Below are positions 1 to 7,872 of a DNA stretch of 37,874 nt, piece after piece. The stretch covers positions 1 through 37,874 of the forward strand of contig NZ_WOEY01000063.1 in NCBI RefSeq assembly GCF_013177695.1, read 5' to 3'. Position 1 is the stretch's first letter; each line of letters starts with the position of its first letter. The position numbers and the translations under genes were made by a program. The stretch is from Paraburkholderia solitsugae (GTDB lineage Bacteria > Pseudomonadota > Gammaproteobacteria > Burkholderiales > Burkholderiaceae). Below the pieces are notes generated by a model that saw only the letters and a program-made list of their open reading frames with translations, was not told the DNA's origin and did no database searches.

Positions 1-227
1 AAGTCGATGCATTCGCAGCCGCGCAAGCGACGAAGCTGGCAGCGCTGCCAGCTTCGTCGCTGCGGATGACGAAGAGTCTGATGAAGCGCGCGAGCCACCA
101 TGAGCTGCAAACGCAGATGACCGAGGAAGCGGTGCACTTCGCCAAGATGCTGATCGCGCCGGAAGCGCGCGAGGCGTTCAAGGCGTTCTTCGAGAAGCGC
201 AAGCCGGACTTCCGGCAGTTCGACTGA
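1..227 (+). CDS. enoyl-CoA hydratase/isomerase family protein, C-terminal part only
   Basis: Only the last 74 codons are inside the window; the gene enters from the left edge and ends at TGA 225-227. The visible peptide resembles the C-terminal helical trimerisation region of crotonase-fold enoyl-CoA hydratases: a segment LRMTKSLMKRA, then TEEAVHFAKML, and the ending EAFKAFFEKRKPDF, a common tail in proteobacterial members of this family. The active-site residues lie upstream and cannot be seen, so hydratase and isomerase activity cannot be separated. The family hydrates or isomerises 2-enoyl-CoA thioesters in fatty-acid or aromatic-acid breakdown in the cytoplasm. Codons for residues near the left edge contain a perfect palindrome (27-60). 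The gene converges with fdhD. Confidence 0.8.
   Translation, partial: VDAFAAAQATKLAALPASSLRMTKSLMKRASHHELQTQMTEEAVHFAKMLIAPEAREAFKAFFEKRKPDFRQFD
27..60. repeat. perfect 34-bp palindrome inside a coding region
   Basis: The 34 bases read identically on both strands, centred between 43 and 44 (core CAGCGCTG), with no spacer. In the coding frame it encodes part of the loop and helix around residues TKLAALPASS of the enoyl-CoA hydratase. It could form a cruciform or a 17-bp RNA hairpin without a proper loop. Seen directly; function unknown. Confidence 0.9.
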
Positions 228-242
228 CCGGCTGCGTTCAGG

Positions 243-271
243 CGCTTGAGGTAATGAAAATGCCTCAGGCG
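243..271. terminator. candidate bidirectional terminator hairpin
   Basis: The arms 243-251 and 263-271 pair over 9 bp (one G-T wobble) around an 11-base A-rich loop. The hairpin lies between the convergent enoyl-CoA hydratase and fdhD genes. The 13-mer CAGGCGCTTGAGG occurs twice (239-251 and 266-278). There is no clear T-run, so termination is inferred from position only. Confidence 0.4.
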
Positions 272-291
272 CTTGAGGATGCTTCAGACGC

Positions 292-1131
292 TCAAGATTG
301 CGTCGGCTGCAAGGTGTCGTAGTCGACGTAGCTGGTTTCCCGGCAGAAGCTGACAAGCCGTACGCCCGCTTTGCGGGCGATCGCAATCGCCAGCGACGAC
401 GGCGCCGAAATGGTTGCGACCATCGGCACGTCGACACGCGCGGCCTTGCGCACCAGCTCGTAGCTGGCGCGGCTCGACAGAAACACAAAACCTTCTTTGG
501 TATCCACGCGGTCCAGCACCAGTTGGCCGATCAGCTTGTCGAGCGCGTTGTGACGGCCGACATCCTCGAACGCGTAGCGGATCGCACCTGCCGCATCGCA
601 CCATGCAGCGGCGTGCAGGCCACCGGTGAGACGCGTCAGTGTTTGGTGTTCCGGCAACTCGCGCGCGGCACGAGCGATCGCATCCGGTGCGAGCCGTTGC
701 AGAAAGCCCGTGTCCGGCACGCGTTCCGGTTTCAGATCCAGCAGATCGATGCTTTCGATCCCGCATACGCCGCAGCCAGTGCGCCCGGCGAGCGCGCGGC
801 GCTTTTCCTTCAGCGCGACGAAGGCCTGCTGCACCACCTTCAATTGCACTTCGGCATGCGGCAATTCGTCATCGTCGTGCAGCTCGACCTCGATGTCCTG
901 AATGTCGCTGCCGCGTTCCACGATCCCTTCCGAAATCGCAAAACCGACCGCGAACGCTTCCAGATCTCGTGGCGTGCACATCATCACCGCGTGCGAAATG
1001 CCGTTGAAGACGAGCGCCACCGGCCATTCCTGACCGACATGATCGGTGACGGTTTCGACCGCTGCGCCGCGGTGCCGGTGCACCTGGCGCTCCACGGCGC
1101 CCGGCTGTCCGGCTGTTTCCAGTTCGTTCAA
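292..1131 (-). CDS. fdhD: FdhD sulfurtransferase for formate dehydrogenase maturation
   Basis: This 279-residue protein matches FdhD in length. FdhD receives sulfur from a cysteine desulfurase and transfers it to the bis-MGD molybdenum cofactor, which is required for active formate dehydrogenase in the cytoplasm. The redox motif CGVCG is present (family pattern CGxCG, near residue 120), as are the family stretches EDVGRHNALDKLIG and FLSSRASYELVRKAA that form the cofactor-binding pocket. The start at 1131 gives a short variable N-terminus before the conserved WPVALVFNG strand; no strong Shine-Dalgarno is evident. It is transcribed away from the nitrate-reductase-associated gene at 1290. No formate dehydrogenase subunit is in the window, so the client enzyme lies elsewhere. 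Identification is firm from motifs. Confidence 0.93.
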   Translation of the reverse strand: MNELETAGQPGAVERQVHRHRGAAVETVTDHVGQEWPVALVFNGISHAVMMCTPRDLEAFAVGFAISEGIVERGSDIQDIEVELHDDDELPHAEVQLKVVQQAFVALKEKRRALAGRTGCGVCGIESIDLLDLKPERVPDTGFLQRLAPDAIARAARELPEHQTLTRLTGGLHAAAWCDAAGAIRYAFEDVGRHNALDKLIGQLVLDRVDTKEGFVFLSSRASYELVRKAARVDVPMVATISAPSSLAIAIARKAGVRLVSFCRETSYVDYDTLQPTQS

Positions 1132-1289
1132 GCTGCTTCACTCCTTTCATGCTGCGCGCGTTTGAACGGCTTGCAGCCTTGCCCGGCGGCGCGACGCAGC
1201 ACCAGACCATGCCGCTATTGCGCGAATAAGGTTCTAAAATACCTCAAGCTGGGCTTGCGCGTTGCCCGTCACCAAAGAGGAATACTGTC

Positions 1290-1766
1290 ATGGGACTCAA
1301 CGAAGCACCGCTTCTGTTTAACTTCGAAGTCGCGTCTTCGGAGAATTTCGCCTACATCCCGATGTCGGTGCGCTTCAATCTCGATCGCTTCGGGTTGCGC
1401 ATCACGCTCGCGCAGTGGCAATTGCTGCCGCTCGAGGACCGCAAGCTGCTGGCACGCTTTCCGGTCGACGAAGGCGTGGAAATCGAGCCGAATTTCGACC
1501 ACGCGCTGTTCGAAATGCTGCGGACCCATGCGAATGTCGAGCCGGAGTGGTTCACGCCCGAAGAAGCGCCCGCCTGGCGCCGCACGGATGCCGTGCCGGA
1601 CGGCGTAGTGCAACAGGCGGGGCTGGCTGGCCTGCCCACGCCGGGCATTGCCCAGTGGGCCGAACTCGAGCCGTTCAAACGCTACGTACTCGCCAAATTG
1701 TCCCGCAAGCCGGAAGGCAACCACGACTTCGTTCCCGCGATGAAGGAGTTTGGCGCTGCCGGCTAG
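1290..1766 (+). CDS. nitrate reductase-associated protein family (NarM-like)
   Basis: The 158-residue soluble protein has the layout of the conserved nitrate-reductase-associated family (Nitr_red_assoc; related to cyanobacterial NarM). An N-terminal FNFE strand leads into IPMSVRFNLDRFGLRI, then WQLLPLEDRKLLARFPVD, and a C-terminal segment WAELEPFKRYVLAKLSRK. In cyanobacteria the family is needed for active assimilatory nitrate reductase; the biochemical role in proteobacteria is not established. The start at 1290 is supported by an AAAGAGG Shine-Dalgarno about 9 bases upstream. It is divergent from fdhD with a ~158-bp gap, an interesting pairing because both families serve molybdenum-cofactor enzymes. 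Family assignment is by recognition, without a search. Confidence 0.72.
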   Translation: MGLNEAPLLFNFEVASSENFAYIPMSVRFNLDRFGLRITLAQWQLLPLEDRKLLARFPVDEGVEIEPNFDHALFEMLRTHANVEPEWFTPEEAPAWRRTDAVPDGVVQQAGLAGLPTPGIAQWAELEPFKRYVLAKLSRKPEGNHDFVPAMKEFGAAG

Positions 1767-1915
1767 GCAAATTATTTCGCCTTCCCCCCTTAATCTGTTC
1801 CGAACCCTGCCGTTATCCATGGGTTGGCGCGTAAAAAGACTCGACTCGATGCGGCCCGACGCACCGAAAGCGACCCCCGCACTCCCGCCCTCAGAACGAT
1901 TGACGTTCGGAACCC

Positions 1916-4900
1916 ATGACTCCTTTTTTATCGAAACGGCTGCTGATTAATCTGGCAGTCGTCGCCGCGGCGGTCGGCGCGAACGCGTTCGTCGCCTATA
2001 CGCAGATTTGCGGCCAGCGCGACGCTGATGTGCGCATGCTGCGTTCGACGAACGTGCGTCAGAATCTCGACGCCTACCGTACGGCGCTTGACGGCGGACT
2101 GGCCGCGCTCGGCCGTTTCGAAGCCTCGGGTGAGGCCGCGCCTGTCAACGAAGCTGCCGCCATGGCGAGCTCGCTGGCCGTTCTGGAGCGCAATTTGCGC
2201 AAAGCGCTCGCCGGCGAACCGGCCATGCTCGACACGCTCGCCAAACTGAGCGCGGACAGTCACGCACTGCAACACGACATCGACGATGCGCTATTGAAGA
2301 GCGCCAGCGCCCGGCCGAATGAATCACGCGCATGGGCGGCCTCGGCCTATACCCATCTCGGGCTGGGTCTCGACCAGGTGGAAGCCAGTCTGGCGGCGTT
2401 ACGCAAGCAGGAGAGCCAGGCGTTGCAGGCGTCGCTTGCGGCGTCCGCGAGCGAAACCCAGCGCGCCATGTTCCTGCTGATCGTGACGATGCTGGGCGGC
2501 AGCACGCTTCTGATCTTCACGTTCGGCGCCCGCGAAAGCAGCGCGCGGGAGAAGCTGCGCACCGTCCGCGCGCTCAGCCGCAACGACGAGCGTTTTCGCA
2601 ACCTGTTCGACGACCATCCGGTGCCGATGTACATCTTCGAGCGCGAGACGCTGCGCTTTCTCGCCGTCAACGCGGCGGCGATCCAGCAATACGGCTACTC
2701 GGAAAGCGAATTTCTCGACATGACGATTCGCGCGATCCGGCCACATGTCGAAATCTCGCGTCTCGAATCGCACCTGCAGCGCAGCGACGTCCTGCAACAT
2801 GGCCGCACGATGGCGGGCGTCTGGCATCACCGGCGCAAGGACGGTTCAACGATCAGCGCCGACATTTCGTATCACGCGCTCAACTTCATGGGCCGTGCCG
2901 CCTTCTTCGTGCTGGCCGACGACGTCACCGATCAGATCAACGCCGAAGCCGAGGCGCAGCGCTCCAACCAGATGCTTGAAACGGTGATGGACAACATCCC
3001 GCAGCGCATTTTCTGGAAGGATCAGGAGTCGCGCTATCTCGGCTGCAACATGGCGTTCGCGCGCGATGCGGGGCTTTCTTACCCTGAGCAGGTGGTCGGC
3101 AAGAGCGACAGCGATATGCCGTGGCGCGCCTTCGCCGCCCTGCTGAACGAGCACGATAAAGAGGTGGTGACCACCGGCGTGCCGAAAATGAACTTCGAGG
3201 TCGACCTGGTGATCGACGGCGTGCACCGCACCACGGTCACGAGCAAGCTGCCGTTCACCGACAGCGACGGCCGCGTGCTCGGCGTGCTCGGTTCCTATAC
3301 GGACATCACCGAGCGCAAGCGCTCCGATCTGGCTTTGCGTCTGCAAAGCCGCGCGCTCGATGCAAGCGTCAACGCGATTCTGATTACCGCGCCGTCGCCG
3401 ACGGGCAATCTGATCGAATACGTGAATCCCGCGTTCATGCGTATCACCGGCTACGATCCCGCCGAAGTGATCGGTCACGATTGCCGCGTGCTGCAGCGTG
3501 ACGACCGCGACCAGGAAGGCGTCGCGTTGATCCGCCAGGCGCTCGCCGCGAACCGCGAGGTCAGCGCCGTGGTGCGCAACTATCGCAAGGACGGCGCGTT
3601 GTTCTGGAATCAGCTGTTCATCGCACCGGTACCGAACGCGGAGGGCGTGATCACGCATCACATCGGCGTGATCAACGACGTGACGGATCTGATCCGCTAT
3701 CAGGAACAGCTCGAATATCAGGCCAACTATGACAGTCTCACGCGGCTGCCGAATCGCAACCTGCTGCGCGATCGCCTGCAGCATGCGTTGATTGTTGCGC
3801 AGCGCCAGCAAAAGGGCGTCGCGGTCGTGTTCATCGATCTGGACGGGTTCAAGAACGTCAACGACAGCCTCGGCCATAGCGTCGGCGACCGTTTGCTGGG
3901 CGTGGTGGCTGAGCGGCTCGCACGTTGCACGCGAACCAGCGATACGGTCGCGCGGCACGGCGGCGACGAGTTCGTGATCGTGATGACCGATACCGTCGAC
4001 GAGCAGTCGCTGATCGCATGGATGGAGCGAGTGCGCGCGTCGATTTCCGAGCCGGTGTGGCTCGACGGCACCGAGTTGTATGTCGGCTGCAGCATGGGCG
4101 CGAGCCTCTTCCCACAGGACGGCGAAGACGCGGAAACGCTGATGAAAAAAGCCGACCTCGCGATGTATCGCGCGAAGGACATGGGCCGCAATACGTTCCA
4201 GTTCTACCAGCCGGAGATGAATGCGAGCGCGGGCGCGCGCCTGAATCTCGAACGGCGTTTGCGCCGTGCCTTGCGCGACAACGAGTTCCTGCTGCACTAC
4301 CAGCCGCAGGTGGATATTGTGAGCGGGCAGATCGTCGGCACCGAGGCGCTGGTGCGCTGGCGGGATCCGGAAGTCGGGTTAGTGCTGCCGTCGTTGTTCA
4401 TTCCGGTCGCCGAAGAGAGCGGCCTGATCGGGCCGCTGTCGGAATGGGTGTTGCGCGAGGCGTGCCGTCAGAACAAGGCGTGGCAGGACGAAGGGTTGCC
4501 GCCGGCGCGGGTGTCGGTGAATCTGTCGGCGCGGGTGTTCCAGCAGCGCGATATCGCGAAGCTCGTCATGCAGGTGCTGGCCGAGACGGGTCTCGAGCCG
4601 CAGTATCTCGAACTCGAACTGACCGAAAGCACCATCATGCGCAATGCCGAAGAGGCGGTGTCGATGCTCAACGAACTGCACGCGCTGGGCATTGGCCTGG
4701 CCATCGACGACTTCGGCACAGGCTATTCGAGTCTGAGCTATCTGAAGCGCTTCCCGGTGGATCGCCTGAAGATCGACCGCTCGTTCGTGTCGGATATCGG
4801 CGTGTCAGGCGACGATGAAACGATCACCTCGGCGATCATCGCGCTCGCGCATTCGTTGAAATTGCAGGTGATCGCTGAAGGCGTGGAGACGTCGGCGCAA

Positions 4901-5026
4901 CTCGACTTTCTGAAAGAACGTGCGTGCGACGAGATGCAGGGGTTCTACTTCGCGAAGCCGTTGTCGACAGACGCGATCTCAGCGTTGTTCCAGAGTGGCG
5001 CCGCGCAAGAGCCCGCTGCGGTGTAA
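1916..5026 (+). CDS. membrane sensor: PAS-PAS-LOV-like-GGDEF-EAL cyclic-di-GMP enzyme
   Basis: This 1036-residue protein begins with a transmembrane helix (about residues 9-28), a periplasmic helical region (about 30-180) and a second transmembrane helix (about 184-204). Cytoplasmic PAS domains follow (about 225-340 and 350-470). The third PAS (about 475-595) is LOV-like: it has GHDC at 520-523 with Cys523 in the photoactive position, plus Arg524, Gln527, Arg540, Asn555 and Asn565 at the exact spacing of flavin-contact residues in plant LOV2, but Ile586 replaces the signalling Gln. The GGDEF motif at 682-686 is intact and preceded by an I-site RTSD. The EAL domain (EAL 810-812) keeps the catalytic set: NLSA Asn, ELTES Glu, Asp931/Asp932 in DDFGTG, LKID Lys, AEGVET Glu and QGFYF Gln. 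Both c-di-GMP synthesis and hydrolysis are therefore possible. No partner gene is adjacent. The Shine-Dalgarno is weak. Confidence 0.93.
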   Translation: MTPFLSKRLLINLAVVAAAVGANAFVAYTQICGQRDADVRMLRSTNVRQNLDAYRTALDGGLAALGRFEASGEAAPVNEAAAMASSLAVLERNLRKALAGEPAMLDTLAKLSADSHALQHDIDDALLKSASARPNESRAWAASAYTHLGLGLDQVEASLAALRKQESQALQASLAASASETQRAMFLLIVTMLGGSTLLIFTFGARESSAREKLRTVRALSRNDERFRNLFDDHPVPMYIFERETLRFLAVNAAAIQQYGYSESEFLDMTIRAIRPHVEISRLESHLQRSDVLQHGRTMAGVWHHRRKDGSTISADISYHALNFMGRAAFFVLADDVTDQINAEAEAQRSNQMLETVMDNIPQRIFWKDQESRYLGCNMAFARDAGLSYPEQVVGKSDSDMPWRAFAALLNEHDKEVVTTGVPKMNFEVDLVIDGVHRTTVTSKLPFTDSDGRVLGVLGSYTDITERKRSDLALRLQSRALDASVNAILITAPSPTGNLIEYVNPAFMRITGYDPAEVIGHDCRVLQRDDRDQEGVALIRQALAANREVSAVVRNYRKDGALFWNQLFIAPVPNAEGVITHHIGVINDVTDLIRYQEQLEYQANYDSLTRLPNRNLLRDRLQHALIVAQRQQKGVAVVFIDLDGFKNVNDSLGHSVGDRLLGVVAERLARCTRTSDTVARHGGDEFVIVMTDTVDEQSLIAWMERVRASISEPVWLDGTELYVGCSMGASLFPQDGEDAETLMKKADLAMYRAKDMGRNTFQFYQPEMNASAGARLNLERRLRRALRDNEFLLHYQPQVDIVSGQIVGTEALVRWRDPEVGLVLPSLFIPVAEESGLIGPLSEWVLREACRQNKAWQDEGLPPARVSVNLSARVFQQRDIAKLVMQVLAETGLEPQYLELELTESTIMRNAEEAVSMLNELHALGIGLAIDDFGTGYSSLSYLKRFPVDRLKIDRSFVSDIGVSGDDETITSAIIALAHSLKLQVIAEGVETSAQLDFLKERACDEMQGFYFAKPLSTDAISALFQSGAAQEPAAV

Positions 5027-5081
5027 CGTGCTCGAGCGCTGAGCGAGACTCGCGCAGCGCTCCAGCCCGGCGGCGGGTATC

Positions 5082-5696
5082 TCAGACGGCAGGCGTGTCG
5101 AGGAAAACCGGCAGTTGTTCCGCCACCTCGGAAAATGCCTGCAAGTGGGGATGCGCCGCCTTGGTGACGATCTTCGGCAAGTACATCTGCGTGAAATTCC
5201 ACGCGACGGCCACGGTGACGTCCACCGCGCCGAAATGATTCGGCTCGACCGGCAGCGGGGCCGACGCGAGTTCCGCCTCGAGTTCGCGGTAAGCGGCGTG
5301 CAATTGCTCGGTCACACGATCGACCCACGGCTCATGCTGTTTGTCCGCCGGACGCAGATTGCGTTCGTAGACGATCTGCACGGTCTTTTCACAAGCGGCC
5401 AGCGCGAGGCCCGTGAGGCGCGCGGCGCGCAGGCAGTGATCCGGTTGTGACGGGAAGATCCGTTGATCCGGCGCGGCGAGCGTGGCGACGTACTGCAGGA
5501 TCACGGTCGAATCCATCACGCTCTGGCCGTTGTCGAGGATCAGGGTCGGCGCTTTCACGACCGGGTTGATCTTCGCGAACGCGTCATACGTGCTGAACAC
5601 GGAAATCGACTGGTGTTCGAAGTCGAGCTTCAGCATCTTCAGGCAGATAGCGACCCGGCGCACGTAGGGCGAATCCAGCATTCCGATCAGTTTCAT
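5082..5696 (-). CDS. glutathione S-transferase family protein
   Basis: The 204-residue protein is the normal length for a bacterial cytosolic GST. The N-terminal thioredoxin-fold domain starts MKLIGMLDSPYVRRVAICL, where Ser9 is the likely catalytic hydroxyl that activates the glutathione thiol. The cis-proline element reads VKAPTLILDNGQSVMDSTVILQY, with the glutathione-contacting Asp-Ser pair. The C-terminal all-helical domain runs from about residue 85. The substrate cannot be read from sequence; such proteins detoxify electrophiles or reduce peroxides. It is transcribed divergently from the LysR-type gene at 5856, which suggests control by that regulator. A weak candidate promoter (TTGATG, 17 bp, TATCGC on the minus strand) lies in the gap. 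Confidence 0.88.
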   Translation of the reverse strand: MKLIGMLDSPYVRRVAICLKMLKLDFEHQSISVFSTYDAFAKINPVVKAPTLILDNGQSVMDSTVILQYVATLAAPDQRIFPSQPDHCLRAARLTGLALAACEKTVQIVYERNLRPADKQHEPWVDRVTEQLHAAYRELEAELASAPLPVEPNHFGAVDVTVAVAWNFTQMYLPKIVTKAAHPHLQAFSEVAEQLPVFLDTPAV

Positions 5697-5855
5697 CTCA
5701 TTCCCGTTAGAAGATCTATATGGCTTGTCAGAGCGGCGAGTATGCGGCTGTTCGCCTGTCAGACGGTGCCTGCAGAGCAGTAAAGCGATAGCCTAACCGT
5801 CTCGCCACATCAAAAAAAGCAACATTAATCGACGGTTTACGTCAGAATTTCTTAC

Positions 5856-6761
5856 ATGAAGCCCATTCCACCGCTTACCGCGCTGCGCTGCTTCGAAGCC
5901 GTCGCCCGGCTCGGCGGTGTCACGCCGGCCGCGCGGGAGTTGCACGTTACGCATTCGGCGGTCAGTCAGCAGATCAAAGTGCTGGAAGAGTCGATGGGCG
6001 TCGCACTGTTCGTGCGCGAAGCGCGCGGCCTGCGGCTCACCGACGACGGCCGGCTCTACGCGCTCGAAATACGCTCGGCGTTGCGCGACATCACGCAGGC
6101 GACGCGCCGCGCGCAGGCGCGCCCGCACGAAAGCGAACTGGTGATCGCGACCGTGCCGTCGTTCGCGCAGCATTGGCTCGTGCCGCGCCTTGCGAGCTTC
6201 CGCGAGGCGCATCCGTACTATCGCGTGCGCCTTTTGACGAATCTGCAGATCGAGGATTTTCGCCAGAGCACGAGTGACATCGGTATTCGTATGGGGCAGG
6301 GACATTGGCCCGACGTCGCGCAACAGAAACTATTCGACGACGACATGCTCGTGGTCGCGGCGCCGCATTTCTCGCTTGGGCCAAACGGCCGTTTTCCGCG
6401 CACGGCCGAGGACGTGCTCGCGTGTCCGCTGATCTCGAGCCCCGACGCGCCCTGGAGCGACTGGTGCCAGGCGGCGCAGGTGGCCGAGCCGGCTGCTGAA
6501 GCGCTGGTGCTATCGGCGAACGATTCGAATATCGTGATCAGCGCCGTGCTGCTCGGGCAGGGTGTCGCGCTCGAGCGGCGCAGCCTCGTCGCGCACGCGC
6601 TGGCGCGGGGCGAACTGCTGCAGATCACGGACATCCGGGTGCGGTATCGCTATCCGTACTGGCTGGTGTGGCAGCAACGCGAGATCCTGAACGCGAAACA
6701 GGCGCATTTCGCACAGTGGATCGACGCGCAGGTCGACGCCTATTTGCGTAGCGGCGGGTGA
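5856..6761 (+). CDS. LysR-type transcriptional regulator, GcvA-like
   Basis: This 301-residue regulator has an N-terminal winged helix-turn-helix (about residues 8-66): LTALRCFEAVARLGGVTPAA followed by LHVTHSAVSQQIKVLEE, then LFVREARGLRLTDDG. The effector-binding domain starts near residue 93 (SELVIATVPSFAQHWLVPRL), a form typical of the GcvA subgroup. The 159-bp gap to the divergent GST gene is the usual place for a LysR operator; the AT-rich stretch just before the start (5815-5850) is a plausible binding region. Inferred role: activating or repressing the neighbouring GST and itself. The effector is unknown. Confidence 0.88.
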   Translation: MKPIPPLTALRCFEAVARLGGVTPAARELHVTHSAVSQQIKVLEESMGVALFVREARGLRLTDDGRLYALEIRSALRDITQATRRAQARPHESELVIATVPSFAQHWLVPRLASFREAHPYYRVRLLTNLQIEDFRQSTSDIGIRMGQGHWPDVAQQKLFDDDMLVVAAPHFSLGPNGRFPRTAEDVLACPLISSPDAPWSDWCQAAQVAEPAAEALVLSANDSNIVISAVLLGQGVALERRSLVAHALARGELLQITDIRVRYRYPYWLVWQQREILNAKQAHFAQWIDAQVDAYLRSGG

Positions 6762-6975
6762 GATTCTGTGTCGATTGGCGCGCGCAGGCCGCCGTTCGCG
6801 GGGGATTACCGGTTTGCGCGCGAGTGTCAGTCGTATATATTCGGGATTCCCATCTCAGACTTCACCGGGAACCATGAAGCATCGATTCACGTGGCGTTGC
6901 GCCCGCTTTTCGCTGCTCGCACTCTGTTATGGGCGTTGCGCCGTCGAATATCTTCCAATACGACTGGAGAGAACA

Positions 6976-7311
6976 ATGACGTCTTCACCTGCAAAGAAAT
7001 GGGCAGTCCTGCTGACATCGGTTGTACTTAGCGTGGCTTCGGTTGCACCGGCGTTCGCGCAAAGCGGCGGTAGTGCTCCGGCGGGCGATGAAGCCACTGC
7101 CGCCACTGCCGCCAATCCGGCGGCCGCATCCAAGGCAGCCGCCAAGGCGCAACGCAAGGCTGCCCGCAAGCAGGCGCGGGCGAAGAAGAATGCTGAGTTG
7201 AAGCAACTGGAAAGCAACGGGTATAACCCGTCGCGCAACGATCCGAACTATCCGACGGATCTCCAGAACGCGCAGAAGAAGGCGGCTGCGGGCGCGGCGG
7301 CGAGCCAGTAA
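6976..7311 (+). CDS. small exported DUF4148-like protein
   Basis: The likely start is ATG 6976, preceded by a GGAGAG Shine-Dalgarno 5 bases upstream, giving 111 residues; the frame is open further upstream but that part is not protein-like. The N-terminus is a clear Sec signal peptide (KKWAVLLTSVVLSVASVAPAFAQ, cleavage after AFA). The mature part has an Ala/Lys-rich helix (AAAKAQRKAARKQARAKK) and ends with a segment LKQLESNGYNPSRNDPNYP then LQNAQKKAAA, which resembles the DUF4148 family common and multiplied in Burkholderiales. It is predicted periplasmic, highly basic, of unknown function. A clear terminator follows at 7434-7457. Confidence 0.75.
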   Translation: MTSSPAKKWAVLLTSVVLSVASVAPAFAQSGGSAPAGDEATAATAANPAAASKAAAKAQRKAARKQARAKKNAELKQLESNGYNPSRNDPNYPTDLQNAQKKAAAGAAASQ

Positions 7312-7367
7312 GCGGCTGCGGGCCGGACGGAGGTTGCCGGCCCGGTCGTGCTTGCGCGGGGGGAGCC

Positions 7368-7410
7368 TGGCAAATGCAGACTGGCAAACGCAACCTTGCA
7401 AACGCAACCC
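7368..7410. repeat. three imperfect 14-15 bp tandem repeats
   Basis: The units TGGCAAATGCAGAC, TGGCAAACGCAACCT and TGCAAACGCAACCC follow one another directly between the DUF4148-like gene and its terminator. They lie in the 3' untranslated region. No function can be assigned. Confidence 0.6.
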
Positions 7411-7433
7411 GGCAAGCACAAGGTATGAAGATA

Positions 7434-7457
7434 AACGAGGCGCTCAGGCGCCTCGTT
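7434..7457. terminator. intrinsic terminator between convergent genes
   Basis: A perfect 10-bp stem, AACGAGGCGC pairing with GCGCCTCGTT, encloses the 4-base loop TCAG. It is followed by TTCGTT on the plus strand and TTAT on the minus strand. It sits between the convergent DUF4148-like gene and the thioesterase gene and should stop transcription from both sides. Confidence 0.8.
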
Positions 7458-7476
7458 TTCGTTCAATGTCCGCCGT

Positions 7477-7872
7477 TCAATCCAGCACCGGCAGCGCGCG
7501 TGGGCGCCGGTCGCTATCGGTTGCGACGTAGGTCAGGGTCGCCTCGGTGACTTTCACGAGGTCTTCGGTCAGGCTCATGCGCTGCGCGTAGACCTCGACC
7601 GCCACCGTCACCGACGTGTTCCCCGTCTTGACGATATCCGCGTAGAAGCTCAGCAGATCGCCGACAAACACCGGTTGCTTGAAGACGAACGAATTGACCG
7701 CGATGGTCGCCACCCGCCCGTTGGCACGGCGGCTGGCCGGAATCGAACCGGCGATATCCACTTGCGCCATGATCCAGCCTCCGAACACGTCGCCGTGGAC
7801 ATTCGCGTCCGACGGTTGCGGCATGACGCGCAGTGCGCAAGACTTTTGCGGGAGTTGAAGGAGATCGGTCAT
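7477..7872 (-). CDS. YciA-like acyl-CoA thioesterase (hotdog fold)
   Basis: The 131-residue protein is a single hotdog domain. It shows the family segment MPQPSDANVHGDVFGGWIMAQVDIAG, in which the N-H-G-D-V-F-G-G pattern carries the catalytic Asp, and the second strand set VNSFVFKQPVFVGDLLSFYADIV. YciA-type enzymes hydrolyse acyl-CoA thioesters in the cytoplasm with broad chain-length range. I chose ATG 7872, which has AAGGG upstream; the frame stays open to 8277 but that extension is not hotdog-like and is rejected. The gene is divergent from the ABC exporter at 8183. Confidence 0.88.
   Translation of the reverse strand: MTDLLQLPQKSCALRVMPQPSDANVHGDVFGGWIMAQVDIAGSIPASRRANGRVATIAVNSFVFKQPVFVGDLLSFYADIVKTGNTSVTVAVEVYAQRMSLTEDLVKVTEATLTYVATDSDRRPRALPVLD

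Noticed and set aside
2846..4297. 483-codon minus-strand frame inside the GGDEF-EAL gene
   Set aside because: It is antisense to intact catalytic motifs, with His/Arg-rich composition and no recognisable family.
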